Source: Bacteroidales bacterium
GTDB lineage: Bacteria > Bacteroidota > Bacteroidia > Bacteroidales > UBA3824
Assembly: GCA_016286055.1 (NCBI GenBank)
Contig: JAEERW010000006.1
Coordinates: 62,001-126,000, forward strand
DNA: 64,000 bases
Direction: 5' to 3'
The stretch's first letter is position 1, and every line of letters starts with the position of its first letter. Under the pieces are notes generated by a model. The model was not told where the DNA came from and ran no database searches. It saw nothing but the letters and a program-made list of their open reading frames with translations. The position numbers and the translations under genes are program-made. This document shows, piece by piece, positions 18,932 to 28,304 of this stretch.

Positions 18932-20881
18932 ATGAGTTTTAGAATAGATAAAATTAAGATGTTAGATAAACAAGGATGTGAAGTTGAATTAAATTTTGCA
19001 ACCAATTCTAACTTGAATCTTATAATTGGATTAAATGGTTCTGGTAAATCTTATTTACTTGATCTTATATATTCTTCTTTTTTATTACGGGATAGTGGCT
19101 CTATTAATTTAGATATGGTTAATAATGGAGTAGAGATATACTTTTCAAGAGATGAGCATAAACTGGTTATTAATTCTGATACTTGGGATAGAGATGATGG
19201 ATATTTGACTATTATTTGTGATAATATACAGTATTATTATGGTGAGCAACATAAAGAATATAGGGACGGAGAGATTGTGAATTGTGAAAATGAAGAATTT
19301 GCGTATATTGATGATTTGAACAAGTATCTTCCATCTAATATTTTGGTTTTTAATAATTCAAAAGATGAGAATGCATGGTCTAGAAATAATAATTCTAATA
19401 TAATTCTCTTTAATGCTGAATTGGTATCCATTTCTCTATTGTCTTTGTTTTATGCAAGTACTTTGGGTAGCAATGATATTGTAAATGATTATATTCAATC
19501 AATTATCCATGATGAATCTTTATCGTTAAAAGAGATTTTTATAGATATTCAAGTTGATCCATCTTTGTCTAATAAATGGTTTGAATCGGAGTTTAAGATA
19601 AAGGAATGGAATAATGTAAAAGGGTTTTATAAGCAATCTTTAACGGATTATTTTTCTTTACATAAAGATTTAAATCGAAGCATAAAAGATTTCTTTTGGT
19701 TTCATTATCAAAATGTTTTTAGAGATCGGTTCTCTTGGACAGTATCAGAAAATGTTATTTCATCCTTATCTGATGGACTAAAAAACTACGCTTTGTTGTT
19801 ATGTATGGCTATTGTGGCTGACGAAAATTCGATTATTCTGTTGGATGAGCCTGATGCGAGCATTGATTATACAAAAAAAATGAAACTCATCAACATACTA
19901 AAAAAATGTCCCGGACAAATTTTTTTGACTTCTCATAATCCTGTATTAGTTAGTAATGTAGATCCAAATGCAATTATTATGTTGGATGGTGGGCATCTAA
20001 GTAAAAATGTAAATGTTGCAAGGGCATTGTCAGAATATGGGGACTATAATATGTTGGATGCTTTGGGAATTCAAGGAATGCCATATTTAGTTGTTGTTGA
20101 GGGTCCATCCGATGATAAAATTATTCGTAAGGCTATTGACTTCTTGGATTATACTCAGAGTTTTAATGACGTATTTTTCTTATCTGCCGGAGGTTCTGGT
20201 AATACGGAACATTTTTATAATAATACATTAACTCGATTCCCTAAAAACAATATTAAAAAAGTTTTGTTTATTTTTGACAGAGATAAAGCGGGATATAGTG
20301 GAGGAGACGTAATCGAACGGTTAAAAAAATCATATAAAAAAGATCCCTCACAATTTAATAATGACAATATAACACCTGATATGTTAGATTATTATTTATA
20401 TACAGAACAAGGGAAAAATGACAATTATTATAAATACAAACCACATAATCCTAATAAAACAAAGGATGCATATTTGTATTTTTTTTATTTGGAGAATTAT
20501 ATTAAGGAGGAGAATTATTTTTATGAAGGTAGGAATGTCGTAATTGTTGACAAAATGACTGGTAAACAATTGAAATTCAACGAACTGATGATGTTTTGTC
20601 CAAGTGAAAGTGAATCTAAAAGATGGAAAAAGAGTAATAATAATTCTTGGTGGTCAAAAGTATTGCATTGGTTTCAGTTTAGGGTTTCTAATAAAGATAT
20701 TATTTCTTCTATTGAGTATGGTGATAATAAAGGGAATATTACATATCAAGAGTTGGATAATATAGTCAAACATATAAAAGATGATGTCTTAAATGGCAAT
20801 CACGAAGATATTGGTTATTTTGAAAACTTTAAATATTTATTAGACGATATTTTACGAAAGTTAGGTATAATACAAGAATAG
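18932..20881 (+). CDS. OLD-type AAA ATPase with TOPRIM nuclease domain
   Basis: 649-aa protein (ATG at 18932, MSFRIDKIKML). The N-terminal ABC/SMC-like ATPase has Walker A GLNGSGKS near residue 34, signature-like SDGLKN, Walker B IILLDEPDAS and the H-loop TSHNP. It is followed by a TOPRIM domain with VVVEGPSDDK (acidic Glu) and IFDRDKAG (the DxD pair). This order defines OLD-family nucleases, known from phage P2 exclusion and related to the GajA nuclease of Gabija. No UvrD-like GajB helicase follows, so a solo OLD-type role or action with the facing operon is possible. It is very AT-rich compared with the core genes, which suggests transfer. Defence function is inferred from the family. Confidence 0.8.
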   Translation: MSFRIDKIKMLDKQGCEVELNFATNSNLNLIIGLNGSGKSYLLDLIYSSFLLRDSGSINLDMVNNGVEIYFSRDEHKLVINSDTWDRDDGYLTIICDNIQYYYGEQHKEYRDGEIVNCENEEFAYIDDLNKYLPSNILVFNNSKDENAWSRNNNSNIILFNAELVSISLLSLFYASTLGSNDIVNDYIQSIIHDESLSLKEIFIDIQVDPSLSNKWFESEFKIKEWNNVKGFYKQSLTDYFSLHKDLNRSIKDFFWFHYQNVFRDRFSWTVSENVISSLSDGLKNYALLLCMAIVADENSIILLDEPDASIDYTKKMKLINILKKCPGQIFLTSHNPVLVSNVDPNAIIMLDGGHLSKNVNVARALSEYGDYNMLDALGIQGMPYLVVVEGPSDDKIIRKAIDFLDYTQSFNDVFFLSAGGSGNTEHFYNNTLTRFPKNNIKKVLFIFDRDKAGYSGGDVIERLKKSYKKDPSQFNNDNITPDMLDYYLYTEQGKNDNYYKYKPHNPNKTKDAYLYFFYLENYIKEENYFYEGRNVVIVDKMTGKQLKFNELMMFCPSESESKRWKKSNNNSWWSKVLHWFQFRVSNKDIISSIEYGDNKGNITYQELDNIVKHIKDDVLNGNHEDIGYFENFKYLLDDILRKLGIIQE

Positions 20882-20960
20882 AGAGGAAGATAAGCACTAC
20901 TCCATAAATGTTGACTATTTATATTGCATACCTTTATTAAGGTAAATATTAATGAATTAT

Positions 20961-20987
20961 AAAGTGGTCGCAATTTGCGACCACTTT
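20961..20987. terminator. bidirectional hairpin terminator between convergent genes
   Basis: AAAGTGGTCGCAA, 1-base loop, then the exact complement followed by a T run (and an A run on the other strand). It separates the OLD-type gene from the convergent immunity gene. The core is shared with the hairpin at 18684-18712. Confidence 0.8.
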
Positions 20988-21019
20988 TTTTGCTAATTGA
21001 TGGGCAAATTCCCTTTTGA

Positions 21020-21394
21020 TTACGCTATCAAACCTTCTTCACCAATTTCGGAGAATGATTCGTTTTCAAAAACAATCGCCAAACCGTGATCCATATCAAA
21101 TTTGAAATTGCACATTATGGCTACGGTTCGTTTTTCATTTTTATTGCGAACAACAAATAAGGCTTTGGGGATAACATACTTGAATATGTTATCTACCGAA
21201 CTAATTTGTCCATTGCTATGCTTTATACAATATTGTTCAACATTAGATTTGCAAGAATCAATTATAGAAGCGTTAGCAACAAAAGTCTTCAAGGCATTTT
21301 GTTGTTGTGTTGTAACTTCTTCGCCTTCAAAAACATCAAATACGATGTCCAAATCAAATTGGCGATTCCAAATAGTTAAAGTCTGTTTATTCAT
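21020..21394 (-). CDS. probable immunity protein (DUF6985-like)
   Basis: 124-aa soluble acidic protein (MNKQTLTIWNRQFDLDIVFD). The ORF-track start at 21493 lies inside the nuclease gene; the ATG at 21394 overlaps the nuclease stop by 8 bases, a typical coupled toxin-immunity layout, so it is preferred. The sequence resembles DUF6985 proteins, which occur next to polymorphic toxins, from memory of the family. The C-terminal half has an acidic end (ENESFSEIGEEG), as expected for a partner of a basic nuclease surface. Role as immunity to the HNH toxin is inferred from position and pattern. Confidence 0.6.
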   Translation of the reverse strand: MNKQTLTIWNRQFDLDIVFDVFEGEEVTTQQQNALKTFVANASIIDSCKSNVEQYCIKHSNGQISSVDNIFKYVIPKALFVVRNKNEKRTVAIMCNFKFDMDHGLAIVFENESFSEIGEEGLIA

Positions 21395-22118
21395 CGAAAC
21401 CTCCGTTATTAAATTGTTTAATTTTTGCATTATATTCACCAACTCCGCCTGAGTGGGTAAAAAATTCATGTAAATCAGATCTAACAAAATCACATGTCTT
21501 CAAGTCGTTTCGTTCGTGAACTGTTAATGTGTGACCGTCATGTTTTGTTGTGTCTTTCGACCAATCCCATACATCACGAGTTGTCCAATCTGTTTTACCG
21601 TCTTTTATTTCAGCATTGAACTTATCGGCAAGTGCTGAATATGCTTGTTCAAAGTTTCCTCCTTTACCATATCTGTCGTTGGTCATATTACTTATTTCTA
21701 CCGATTCTTCTGCAACAGATGAAAAATCAGCACAAGCGTCTTTATATTCTAATCCGTTAAGATCTTTTGCTTTAAGGGAATCATTAATTTCTTTATTATC
21801 AGGTGTATCATTTGGTACAAACACTGATTCTCCTCGTTCACCTTCCCAAGTACCTTTCTCGGAATCTTTTGGAGTATGCCCCCATCGGTCATCATAATCA
21901 GAATACATAGAGTCGTCTTTGCGCTCTGTCTCCCTAGAATAATCTTGTTCCTTACTTGTGTCAAGTTTGGAGTTTTCGGAACTATTGTCAATTTCAGTAG
22001 GTCGCGAAAAGTCTAATGGACCGGAAGTGTCTAATCGCATATTAGAGACTTCCGGCTTGGAAGAGCCAATTTCGTTTAACGAATTTTTGGCAATATCAGT
22101 CAATCCTTCTATGTTCAT
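21387..22118 (-). CDS. HNH-family nuclease toxin
   Basis: 243-aa protein. The first ~75 residues are polar and disordered. They are followed by GTWEGERGESVFVPND, a pre-toxin motif seen before nuclease domains in polymorphic toxins. The C-terminus carries TDWTTRDVWDW, LTVHERNDLKTCDFV and LHEFFTHSGGV, the His-containing core of an HNH/Endo VII-like DNase of the LHH/wHH type. No PAAR, Rhs, LXG or Hcp delivery domain is present. It starts 7 bases after the HerA ATPase gene and overlaps the immunity gene, so the whole operon appears built around this effector. DNase activity is predicted, not shown. Confidence 0.72.
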   Translation of the reverse strand: MNIEGLTDIAKNSLNEIGSSKPEVSNMRLDTSGPLDFSRPTEIDNSSENSKLDTSKEQDYSRETERKDDSMYSDYDDRWGHTPKDSEKGTWEGERGESVFVPNDTPDNKEINDSLKAKDLNGLEYKDACADFSSVAEESVEISNMTNDRYGKGGNFEQAYSALADKFNAEIKDGKTDWTTRDVWDWSKDTTKHDGHTLTVHERNDLKTCDFVRSDLHEFFTHSGGVGEYNAKIKQFNNGGFDE

Positions 22119-22125
22119 ATCACTA

Positions 22126-25100
22126 TTATTTTGTTTGTGGATGAATTAGTTCGTTTAACAATTGTCGTTTGTTAAGTTCAAATATTATAAAATTTTGCAA
22201 AAGACATTGCAAAATGTTGTTTCGTAACAGTAGATCGTTTTCCAGATTACATTCACGAAGAACATTTTCTATTTGTTCTTGTAAATCATTGCGCCAAATA
22301 GAAGCATTGTCAGGATTTTTTAAGGCTGAATCTTTTAATGTTTTGGAAAACTCAGGGAATAAAGAAGATACTATGAACGAAAGTTTGTCGTAGTTAGGCT
22401 TCTTATCAGAGGATTCAAGATATTGAATGATTGCCACATATAGAGAACCGCTGAATTTGTATTCTTGTTTTGCTTTGTTTGCTATTTCCTTTATTTTTTC
22501 GGAATCATTTGCACATTGACACAAATATTTAGTAAATGTAATACGGTCTTTCAATGTTGCTTCCGCCTTTTCGGATTGAGCGGGTGTATATTTAAATGGT
22601 GTATTATTATCTGTGTAATGTGAAACCTTACACAAAACGCTTTCTATCCACTCGTTTTGATAGATTGCCGCAACTCCAAGCGGAAGTTTGGCAAGTTCCT
22701 CAATCTGACGGTCGTTTAAGTTGGCGGCTTTGCCAACAAGTTCGCGGTCGCCAAGGTCGGGCAGACGGTGAATGATTTTGGTGTTGGTATTGCGTATTAC
22801 TGCCATATCGAGCAATGCTGGGGCTTGGTCGGCAATGATAAACCCTTCGCCGTATGTGCGCATTTCAGCAATGGCATTAGTGAGCATTTCAACCGATTTG
22901 CCAACCAAATTGCCTGATTCTTGCAGTTGTGTTGTGTCGGTACGTTTAAGAAGATTATGGGCTTCTTCCAAAACGGTGATATGTTTAAGATTTGCATTTG
23001 TCGCACCTTTGGTTATGCGGTATTCTTGTAATTTAAGAACAAGCATACCCATAATAAGAGATTTTGTCTCCGAAGAACCCACACGGCTTAAATCTACGAT
23101 GACATTTTCGTCAAATAGTTTTTCATTTCCAAGTTCATCAGTTGTAAAAATCAAACCATTGATACCGTTAGTGAGGGATTTTAATCGCGTGATAAGAGAA
23201 CCTTTGTATGCTCCTTTGTTTTCAGCATCGTATTCTGACGAATCGATAATCGTGCGAATATTTCGTGTAACATCAGTAAATGTAGGATACAGATTATCTC
23301 CGTATTTGTTGGTAGATTCGGTTAAATTCCAACCGCAGTCTTCGTATGATTTTTCAACTGCTTCTTTTAATACTGCGGGCATAGCGGCATACATTGGCCA
23401 ACAAACATTGAAAATCTCCACAAGACGGTCAAGATGTTCCAAAACGTGAATCTCTGACGGAAAACTAAAAGGATTGATTCTCAATAAATCAGATAGTTTT
23501 TGGTTTGTGCCGTATACATGGACATCATTATTATTTCCTAAAACGTCTTTGTACTCTCCTTTTGCTGGTTCAATAACGAGGAATTTTTTATCCTCTTCGC
23601 TGCATTTGTCAAGTATTTGCAAAATAGTGTTTGTTTTTCCGCTACCTGTTGAACCTGCAACAAATGTATGCGATGCGAGAGAATTAATTGATAAATTAAC
23701 ATTGGCGGTTTCTTCGTGGTGCATATGGAAGATTTTGCCGATTTTGATAGTATTATCATCCGATTTAGAATCGAAAGTTGATATGTTTCTACCAAATTCT
23801 GCACATTCAATAACCGGCAAACCTGATATTGATTTTCTTGGAAAGTTTAATGAATAAGCAAGTTCTTTGCCTGAAAGCCCAGTTGTGGCGGTTACTACTG
23901 TGGGATATACCAAGAAATCAGGATATTGTTCGATTATTTTTTCATCGAGGCCAAAAATAGGGTGTCTTAATTGTTGCAGATAAGAGCATATTTCTTTTGC
24001 GGCTTTTGATTCTGAATTATCGTTTGCCAAATTACCTCTCCAAAAATTGATGGCAGATTGACTCATATAGGATTCTTCTCCTTGTGTAAGGGCAAGATAT
24101 GAATGTGCAACATTATTTGTAATGGTTTCATCTTTACTGATGACATAGGCACCAAAATCCCAAAATCCTAATGCAGAACTTGTGTCCAATCGTTTCATTT
24201 GCATTTCGAGTTTTTCTAATGCATGCTTAATGTTGTAGTTGGTAAACGACTGAGTGATTCCTTCACTTTTTCCGACTGTGGCAGTTACATTAGAAGCCCT
24301 TGCAAAATTTGCTCCGAAGTTTGCTCCTAAACTTAAATTCTTGGTAGCACCGAGTGTACTTGCTATCCCTTTTGTCAATGCTTGACCTAAACTTTTAGTT
24401 AGTGCGTGTGATACAGTTTTTGCTGTACTATTACCGACTGAATTTAAAATAGAAGTTCCTATTGAGTTAGAAATATTGCTGCCAGTTGTATTGGCGGTTG
24501 AACTATGCCAACTGTGATTATTATTTGCATTAGTGTCAATACCGATTCCAAAAGGTCTAAATCCACCACTAACTCCTTTTCCCTCACTATTACTGCTACC
24601 TTTGGTATTAGTATGGCTGATTTGAGAGCCTTCTGTATGTTGTGTGTTACTGCCTTCTGAATGTTGTGAATTTTGTCCTATTGTATCAGAAGTTCCATTG
24701 GTATCAGATGTGTTTGATGATTCTGTCGTAGAATTATTTAGTGTATTAAATTGGCTTGTACCATTTTGAAGACCTGCACTTGCACCAACATTGACACCAA
24801 AGGTCGCCATTGAATTGGTAGATGATGTATCAGTAAATGTAAAATTTGTTTGCCAACCTGCATAAGGTGCAAGTCCTGAATAAATTTCAGAAAGATGAAG
24901 TTTGCGTTCTTCGATGTCTCGAATTGGGGTGGCAAGAAGGATAATGGTATAATCAGATACGCCATTATTAGTCGGAACAATACCATCTAATAGTTTTTCA
25001 ATAGTCTGACAGACAAATTTTTCCGATTTTTCAGTTGGAATATTTGTGATACTTGCAACGGAACATTTTTCAAGGTTAAGATTATCTAAACAAGGTAATG

Positions 25101-25683
25101 ATTTGTTCTCGCTTGGTATTATGATGTTACCATATTCGGCACCCGGAAAGTTTCCTTTGATTGCGTTTGTTATTCTCTCTGTAAACTCTTTAACATCGGC
25201 TGAATTTATTGAATTTTTTAAATTGGTTACAGATAAATAAACATCAGTTTTGAATGCATCTCTATGGAAAATTAATCCTATATTACATTCTTCGTTGGAT
25301 AAAACTTCGTATACGTTTATCAACTTTTCGAGACTATTTTCTTCCGGATCAACTACCCATTTGGTGATATTAACATAACGGATGTTAGATGTTGTCTTAA
25401 AATTTGTAATATCAGACTTTTCGTGTTCGATTGGGGCATATAGTTGCGAAATTTGAGGCAGATAGGCATTGAATATTTCTGTTCCTGCCGATGCTAACAA
25501 TCTGTTTGTAAGTTTGATGGCTTCAAAATCGTTAGGATCTGGCTTTTCTGATAAATATTCATCTTTTTGTTGTTGTATCTTTTCTAATTGCTCAGGGCTT
25601 AATGAAGATAATTTTGCTATTTTATCAGCCGCTTTTTCTGCGGCTTTCCCTGCCTTTTTTATTATGAATGATTTGATTCCCAT
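22126..25683 (-). CDS. HerA/DUF87-type ATPase with polar low-complexity insert
   Basis: 1185-aa protein. The C-terminal HerA/FtsK-superfamily pump ATPase has Walker A AGSTGSGKTNTI near residue 680, Walker B HITVLEEAHNLL near residue 906, and a following arginine-rich segment (RTYGEGFIIADQAP, then NTNTKIIHRLPDLGDREL). The N-terminus is an Ala/Lys-rich amphipathic helix. Residues ~310-370 are almost only Ser, Thr, Asn, Gly, Gln and His, followed to ~460 by Gly/Ala/Ser-rich sequence. No clear membrane helix is seen. HerA relatives move DNA or protein. Between a dynamin-like GTPase and a nuclease toxin it may pump the toxin or DNA, which is inference. Confidence 0.75.
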   Translation of the reverse strand: MGIKSFIIKKAGKAAEKAADKIAKLSSLSPEQLEKIQQQKDEYLSEKPDPNDFEAIKLTNRLLASAGTEIFNAYLPQISQLYAPIEHEKSDITNFKTTSNIRYVNITKWVVDPEENSLEKLINVYEVLSNEECNIGLIFHRDAFKTDVYLSVTNLKNSINSADVKEFTERITNAIKGNFPGAEYGNIIIPSENKSLPCLDNLNLEKCSVASITNIPTEKSEKFVCQTIEKLLDGIVPTNNGVSDYTIILLATPIRDIEERKLHLSEIYSGLAPYAGWQTNFTFTDTSSTNSMATFGVNVGASAGLQNGTSQFNTLNNSTTESSNTSDTNGTSDTIGQNSQHSEGSNTQHTEGSQISHTNTKGSSNSEGKGVSGGFRPFGIGIDTNANNNHSWHSSTANTTGSNISNSIGTSILNSVGNSTAKTVSHALTKSLGQALTKGIASTLGATKNLSLGANFGANFARASNVTATVGKSEGITQSFTNYNIKHALEKLEMQMKRLDTSSALGFWDFGAYVISKDETITNNVAHSYLALTQGEESYMSQSAINFWRGNLANDNSESKAAKEICSYLQQLRHPIFGLDEKIIEQYPDFLVYPTVVTATTGLSGKELAYSLNFPRKSISGLPVIECAEFGRNISTFDSKSDDNTIKIGKIFHMHHEETANVNLSINSLASHTFVAGSTGSGKTNTILQILDKCSEEDKKFLVIEPAKGEYKDVLGNNNDVHVYGTNQKLSDLLRINPFSFPSEIHVLEHLDRLVEIFNVCWPMYAAMPAVLKEAVEKSYEDCGWNLTESTNKYGDNLYPTFTDVTRNIRTIIDSSEYDAENKGAYKGSLITRLKSLTNGINGLIFTTDELGNEKLFDENVIVDLSRVGSSETKSLIMGMLVLKLQEYRITKGATNANLKHITVLEEAHNLLKRTDTTQLQESGNLVGKSVEMLTNAIAEMRTYGEGFIIADQAPALLDMAVIRNTNTKIIHRLPDLGDRELVGKAANLNDRQIEELAKLPLGVAAIYQNEWIESVLCKVSHYTDNNTPFKYTPAQSEKAEATLKDRITFTKYLCQCANDSEKIKEIANKAKQEYKFSGSLYVAIIQYLESSDKKPNYDKLSFIVSSLFPEFSKTLKDSALKNPDNASIWRNDLQEQIENVLRECNLENDLLLRNNILQCLLQNFIIFELNKRQLLNELIHPQTK

Positions 25684-25694
25684 ATAATTGTCTC

Positions 25695-28205
25695 CTATTT
25701 ATTTGAAAAATTAATCATTTCTTCAATTTCGTTTTTGTATTGATTTAGTTGAACTCTATTGTTTTCTAATTCTTGTTTTCGGTTTTCTAACTCGGATTTT
25801 TCATTATTAAGTTCTATTAACGATGGATTATTCTCTAAAATAACACTATCCTGAGTAATCATATTGAGGAGATTGTTTGCCCAAGAATTAAAAGTATTAA
25901 TATGGTTTTCTTTTGATTCTTCGAACCATTTTACTATTGTTTGTCGCATTTTTGTATTAAAATCTAGTTCTACTTTTGAGACATCAATGCGTTCATTACC
26001 ACTAAAAAAACGCACAACCCAATTCCGTTTATATTTGTAGTATTGATTATCATCAAATTTTGGCATTTTGTTTTTAATTTGTTGATATTCAGCAATTTTA
26101 CCACATAAACGATCTTTGTCATTTTGTGTCAGGGCATCGGAGTCCGTTATAATTTTAGATAGTTCTTGTCTCAATATGTCGGAATAATTGTCTGAATAAT
26201 TTTTTAGATGATTGAATAATAAACTATTTTCACTTGTTGCTTTTTTATAAAACTCTTCTGAGAATACTTCAATTGATTTATTGTAAGAAGCAATTGCTGC
26301 TTCTTTTTGTTTTTGATCTAACGTATCGTCTTTTGAAAGGTATGTTTTTATGTCTTCCCAAACTTTCTTTAACCCTTTCCCTTTGTCCCATATTTCAGAT
26401 ATATTGACATCTTCCCACGCTTTATCCACGTTTGTTTTTAATTCCGAAATGCGAAGTTCGTTTGATTTTGATTTAAAAATGTTTTCTTCTCTTTCAGCGA
26501 GTTCTTTTGTTGTAAAATAGATTTTATTATTGATATCTACAATTTCCTTTTTGGTTTTTTCGTTCCAATCCAAACCGTAATCCATTCTTTTCCTAAAAAC
26601 AGCCTTTTGCAAGTTATCAATGAGTTCTTTTTTCTTCTTTGCTAATAGGGATTTGAATTCTTCGGTTTTTATCTCTATTTCTGTTGTTGCCTTTTCTATT
26701 TTCTTGTTAGTTTTAGTGATTATCTCATTTATTAACTCGTATGATTTAGTACATTTATTGTATGTGGAATACCGAGAAGCATACGTGTCAATGGCTTTTT
26801 CTATACTATACAATCCACTATTTAAATATACAGGGTCTATGTCATCGTTAACATCTTGTTTTAATTGAATAGGAAGTATATTGAATTTGTATAGACGTTT
26901 TGTAAAATGTGGGTCTGAGTTATCAAAATCTCTAACGTTTCTCGCATAAACTTCTGAGGCGTATTTATCTACAAAAGAACCTCCATTTTTATAACCGAGC
27001 CCGAACCATGAGGAAACAAAAAAGATACCTTGCAACCCAACATTAGCAATTTCTCGTGGAACTGTTTGGTTTAAAGTTTTGTTTTCGGCATCAACGTTCC
27101 ATTCTGTCTCTTTTAGATCATTAATGCTGTCTGCTTTGTTAATAGCAAGAATAGTAAATCGTTGATCTATGTTTGTGAAAGAACGTAATTCATTAATTAG
27201 GTTTTTGTTATCAGTGGTAGATAATCCTGAATAATCACTAATGTATATAATGAGTCCGTTGGTCATAGTTTTCATTAAATCCTGAACCAACTTTAAATCT
27301 TCATCATTATTGTCAAAATTAGAACCGGGTGTATCGAAGATAATGTACTTATTGTCAGTGCTTTGTAGAACTTTTGAATTAAAAGGAACTATAAGTTCTA
27401 TCAATTGATTGATATAAGATTCTTGATTTGTTTCATTGTATAGATTCAAATATTCTAATAGAGTATTTGTTTTTTGTGTTAAACTTGGGTTAATTAACTT
27501 TGTTTGTATTTCATTTTTGAACTCTTTGGGTAACTTACCTTCTATTATGATATCTTTATTAATGGTAATTTCCACAGGGTTTTCTTGATAACGAAACTTA
27601 ACAGTTATTGAGTTAGATTGTTCTGATTGTGCTATCTTATAGATTTTTGCTGTACAGCGGTCTTTGTCTTGTGGAAGATATTCTGCACCTAAAAGTGCAT
27701 TAATGAATGTTGATTTACCCATATTAGTATTGCCAATTATGCAAATGGGTATTGTATCATTTGATACATCTCTATATTGACTTATTACTTGTTTGATTTC
27801 TGTATCATCAATTTCGACACTATTATTAATTATTGGTTCTATTTTCTTGAAAATATCTTTAATCTCTTTTATGACAGTGTATCCATTTTCAAGAAATTTT
27901 ACTCCTTGATGGAGATTAATAGTATTAAATCTATCAAATGATAGTTTTTGTACTTGCTTTAATTCATCAAATTCTTCATCTGGTCCATCGAAGATGATTT
28001 TAAGATTATCTCCATATTCGGCTTTAATTTGATGTAAAATGTCTTTTGCTTTAAAAGGTAAAAAGCAATTTTTAAATTCGTTATTCCTCAGTTTACTATT
28101 TGCACTGTCATCCTCTACGGCAATGTACTCTTGTGTTGTTTCATCAAGTAGGTAATAACTGATGTTTTTCTTATATGGGTTGCTTTCTATTTTTATCGTA
28201 ATCAT
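25695..28205 (-). CDS. dynamin-like GTPase
   Basis: 836-aa large GTPase. G1 is IGNTNMGKSTF near residue 157, G3 IIFDTPGSNF near 290 and G4 LAINKADS near 358. A long alpha-helical region from about residue 490 has coiled-coil stretches rich in Lys/Glu and ends in ELENNRVQLNQYKNEIEEM. This is the layout of bacterial dynamin-like proteins, which bind and remodel membranes. The ATG at 28205 (MITIKIESN) is preferred over the upstream ORF-track start because a promoter lies at 28237-28267. First gene of a four-gene operon with 8-11-base gaps or overlaps. Confidence 0.78.
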   Translation of the reverse strand: MITIKIESNPYKKNISYYLLDETTQEYIAVEDDSANSKLRNNEFKNCFLPFKAKDILHQIKAEYGDNLKIIFDGPDEEFDELKQVQKLSFDRFNTINLHQGVKFLENGYTVIKEIKDIFKKIEPIINNSVEIDDTEIKQVISQYRDVSNDTIPICIIGNTNMGKSTFINALLGAEYLPQDKDRCTAKIYKIAQSEQSNSITVKFRYQENPVEITINKDIIIEGKLPKEFKNEIQTKLINPSLTQKTNTLLEYLNLYNETNQESYINQLIELIVPFNSKVLQSTDNKYIIFDTPGSNFDNNDEDLKLVQDLMKTMTNGLIIYISDYSGLSTTDNKNLINELRSFTNIDQRFTILAINKADSINDLKETEWNVDAENKTLNQTVPREIANVGLQGIFFVSSWFGLGYKNGGSFVDKYASEVYARNVRDFDNSDPHFTKRLYKFNILPIQLKQDVNDDIDPVYLNSGLYSIEKAIDTYASRYSTYNKCTKSYELINEIITKTNKKIEKATTEIEIKTEEFKSLLAKKKKELIDNLQKAVFRKRMDYGLDWNEKTKKEIVDINNKIYFTTKELAEREENIFKSKSNELRISELKTNVDKAWEDVNISEIWDKGKGLKKVWEDIKTYLSKDDTLDQKQKEAAIASYNKSIEVFSEEFYKKATSENSLLFNHLKNYSDNYSDILRQELSKIITDSDALTQNDKDRLCGKIAEYQQIKNKMPKFDDNQYYKYKRNWVVRFFSGNERIDVSKVELDFNTKMRQTIVKWFEESKENHINTFNSWANNLLNMITQDSVILENNPSLIELNNEKSELENRKQELENNRVQLNQYKNEIEEMINFSNK

Positions 28206-28236
28206 AATACAGTTCTTTAATAATTCTCTATCTACG

Positions 28237-28267
28237 CAAATATACGGCGACCGATTCAAAAAGTCAA
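28237..28267 (-). promoter_or_regulatory. promoter of the dynamin/HerA/HNH operon
   Basis: On the minus strand TTG at 28267-28265 and TATATTTG at 28244-28237 are separated by the usual 23 bases start to start. No other good promoter was seen inside the operon, which supports a single transcript. Confidence 0.65.
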
Positions 28268-28304
28268 GCCATCAGAGTTTTTTTTTGAAAAAAAATATTA
28301 CAGT

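Noticed and set aside
18932-20881. Gabija system
   Set aside because: The protein has GajA-like domain order, but no UvrD-like helicase gene (GajB) follows it; the next gene is convergent.
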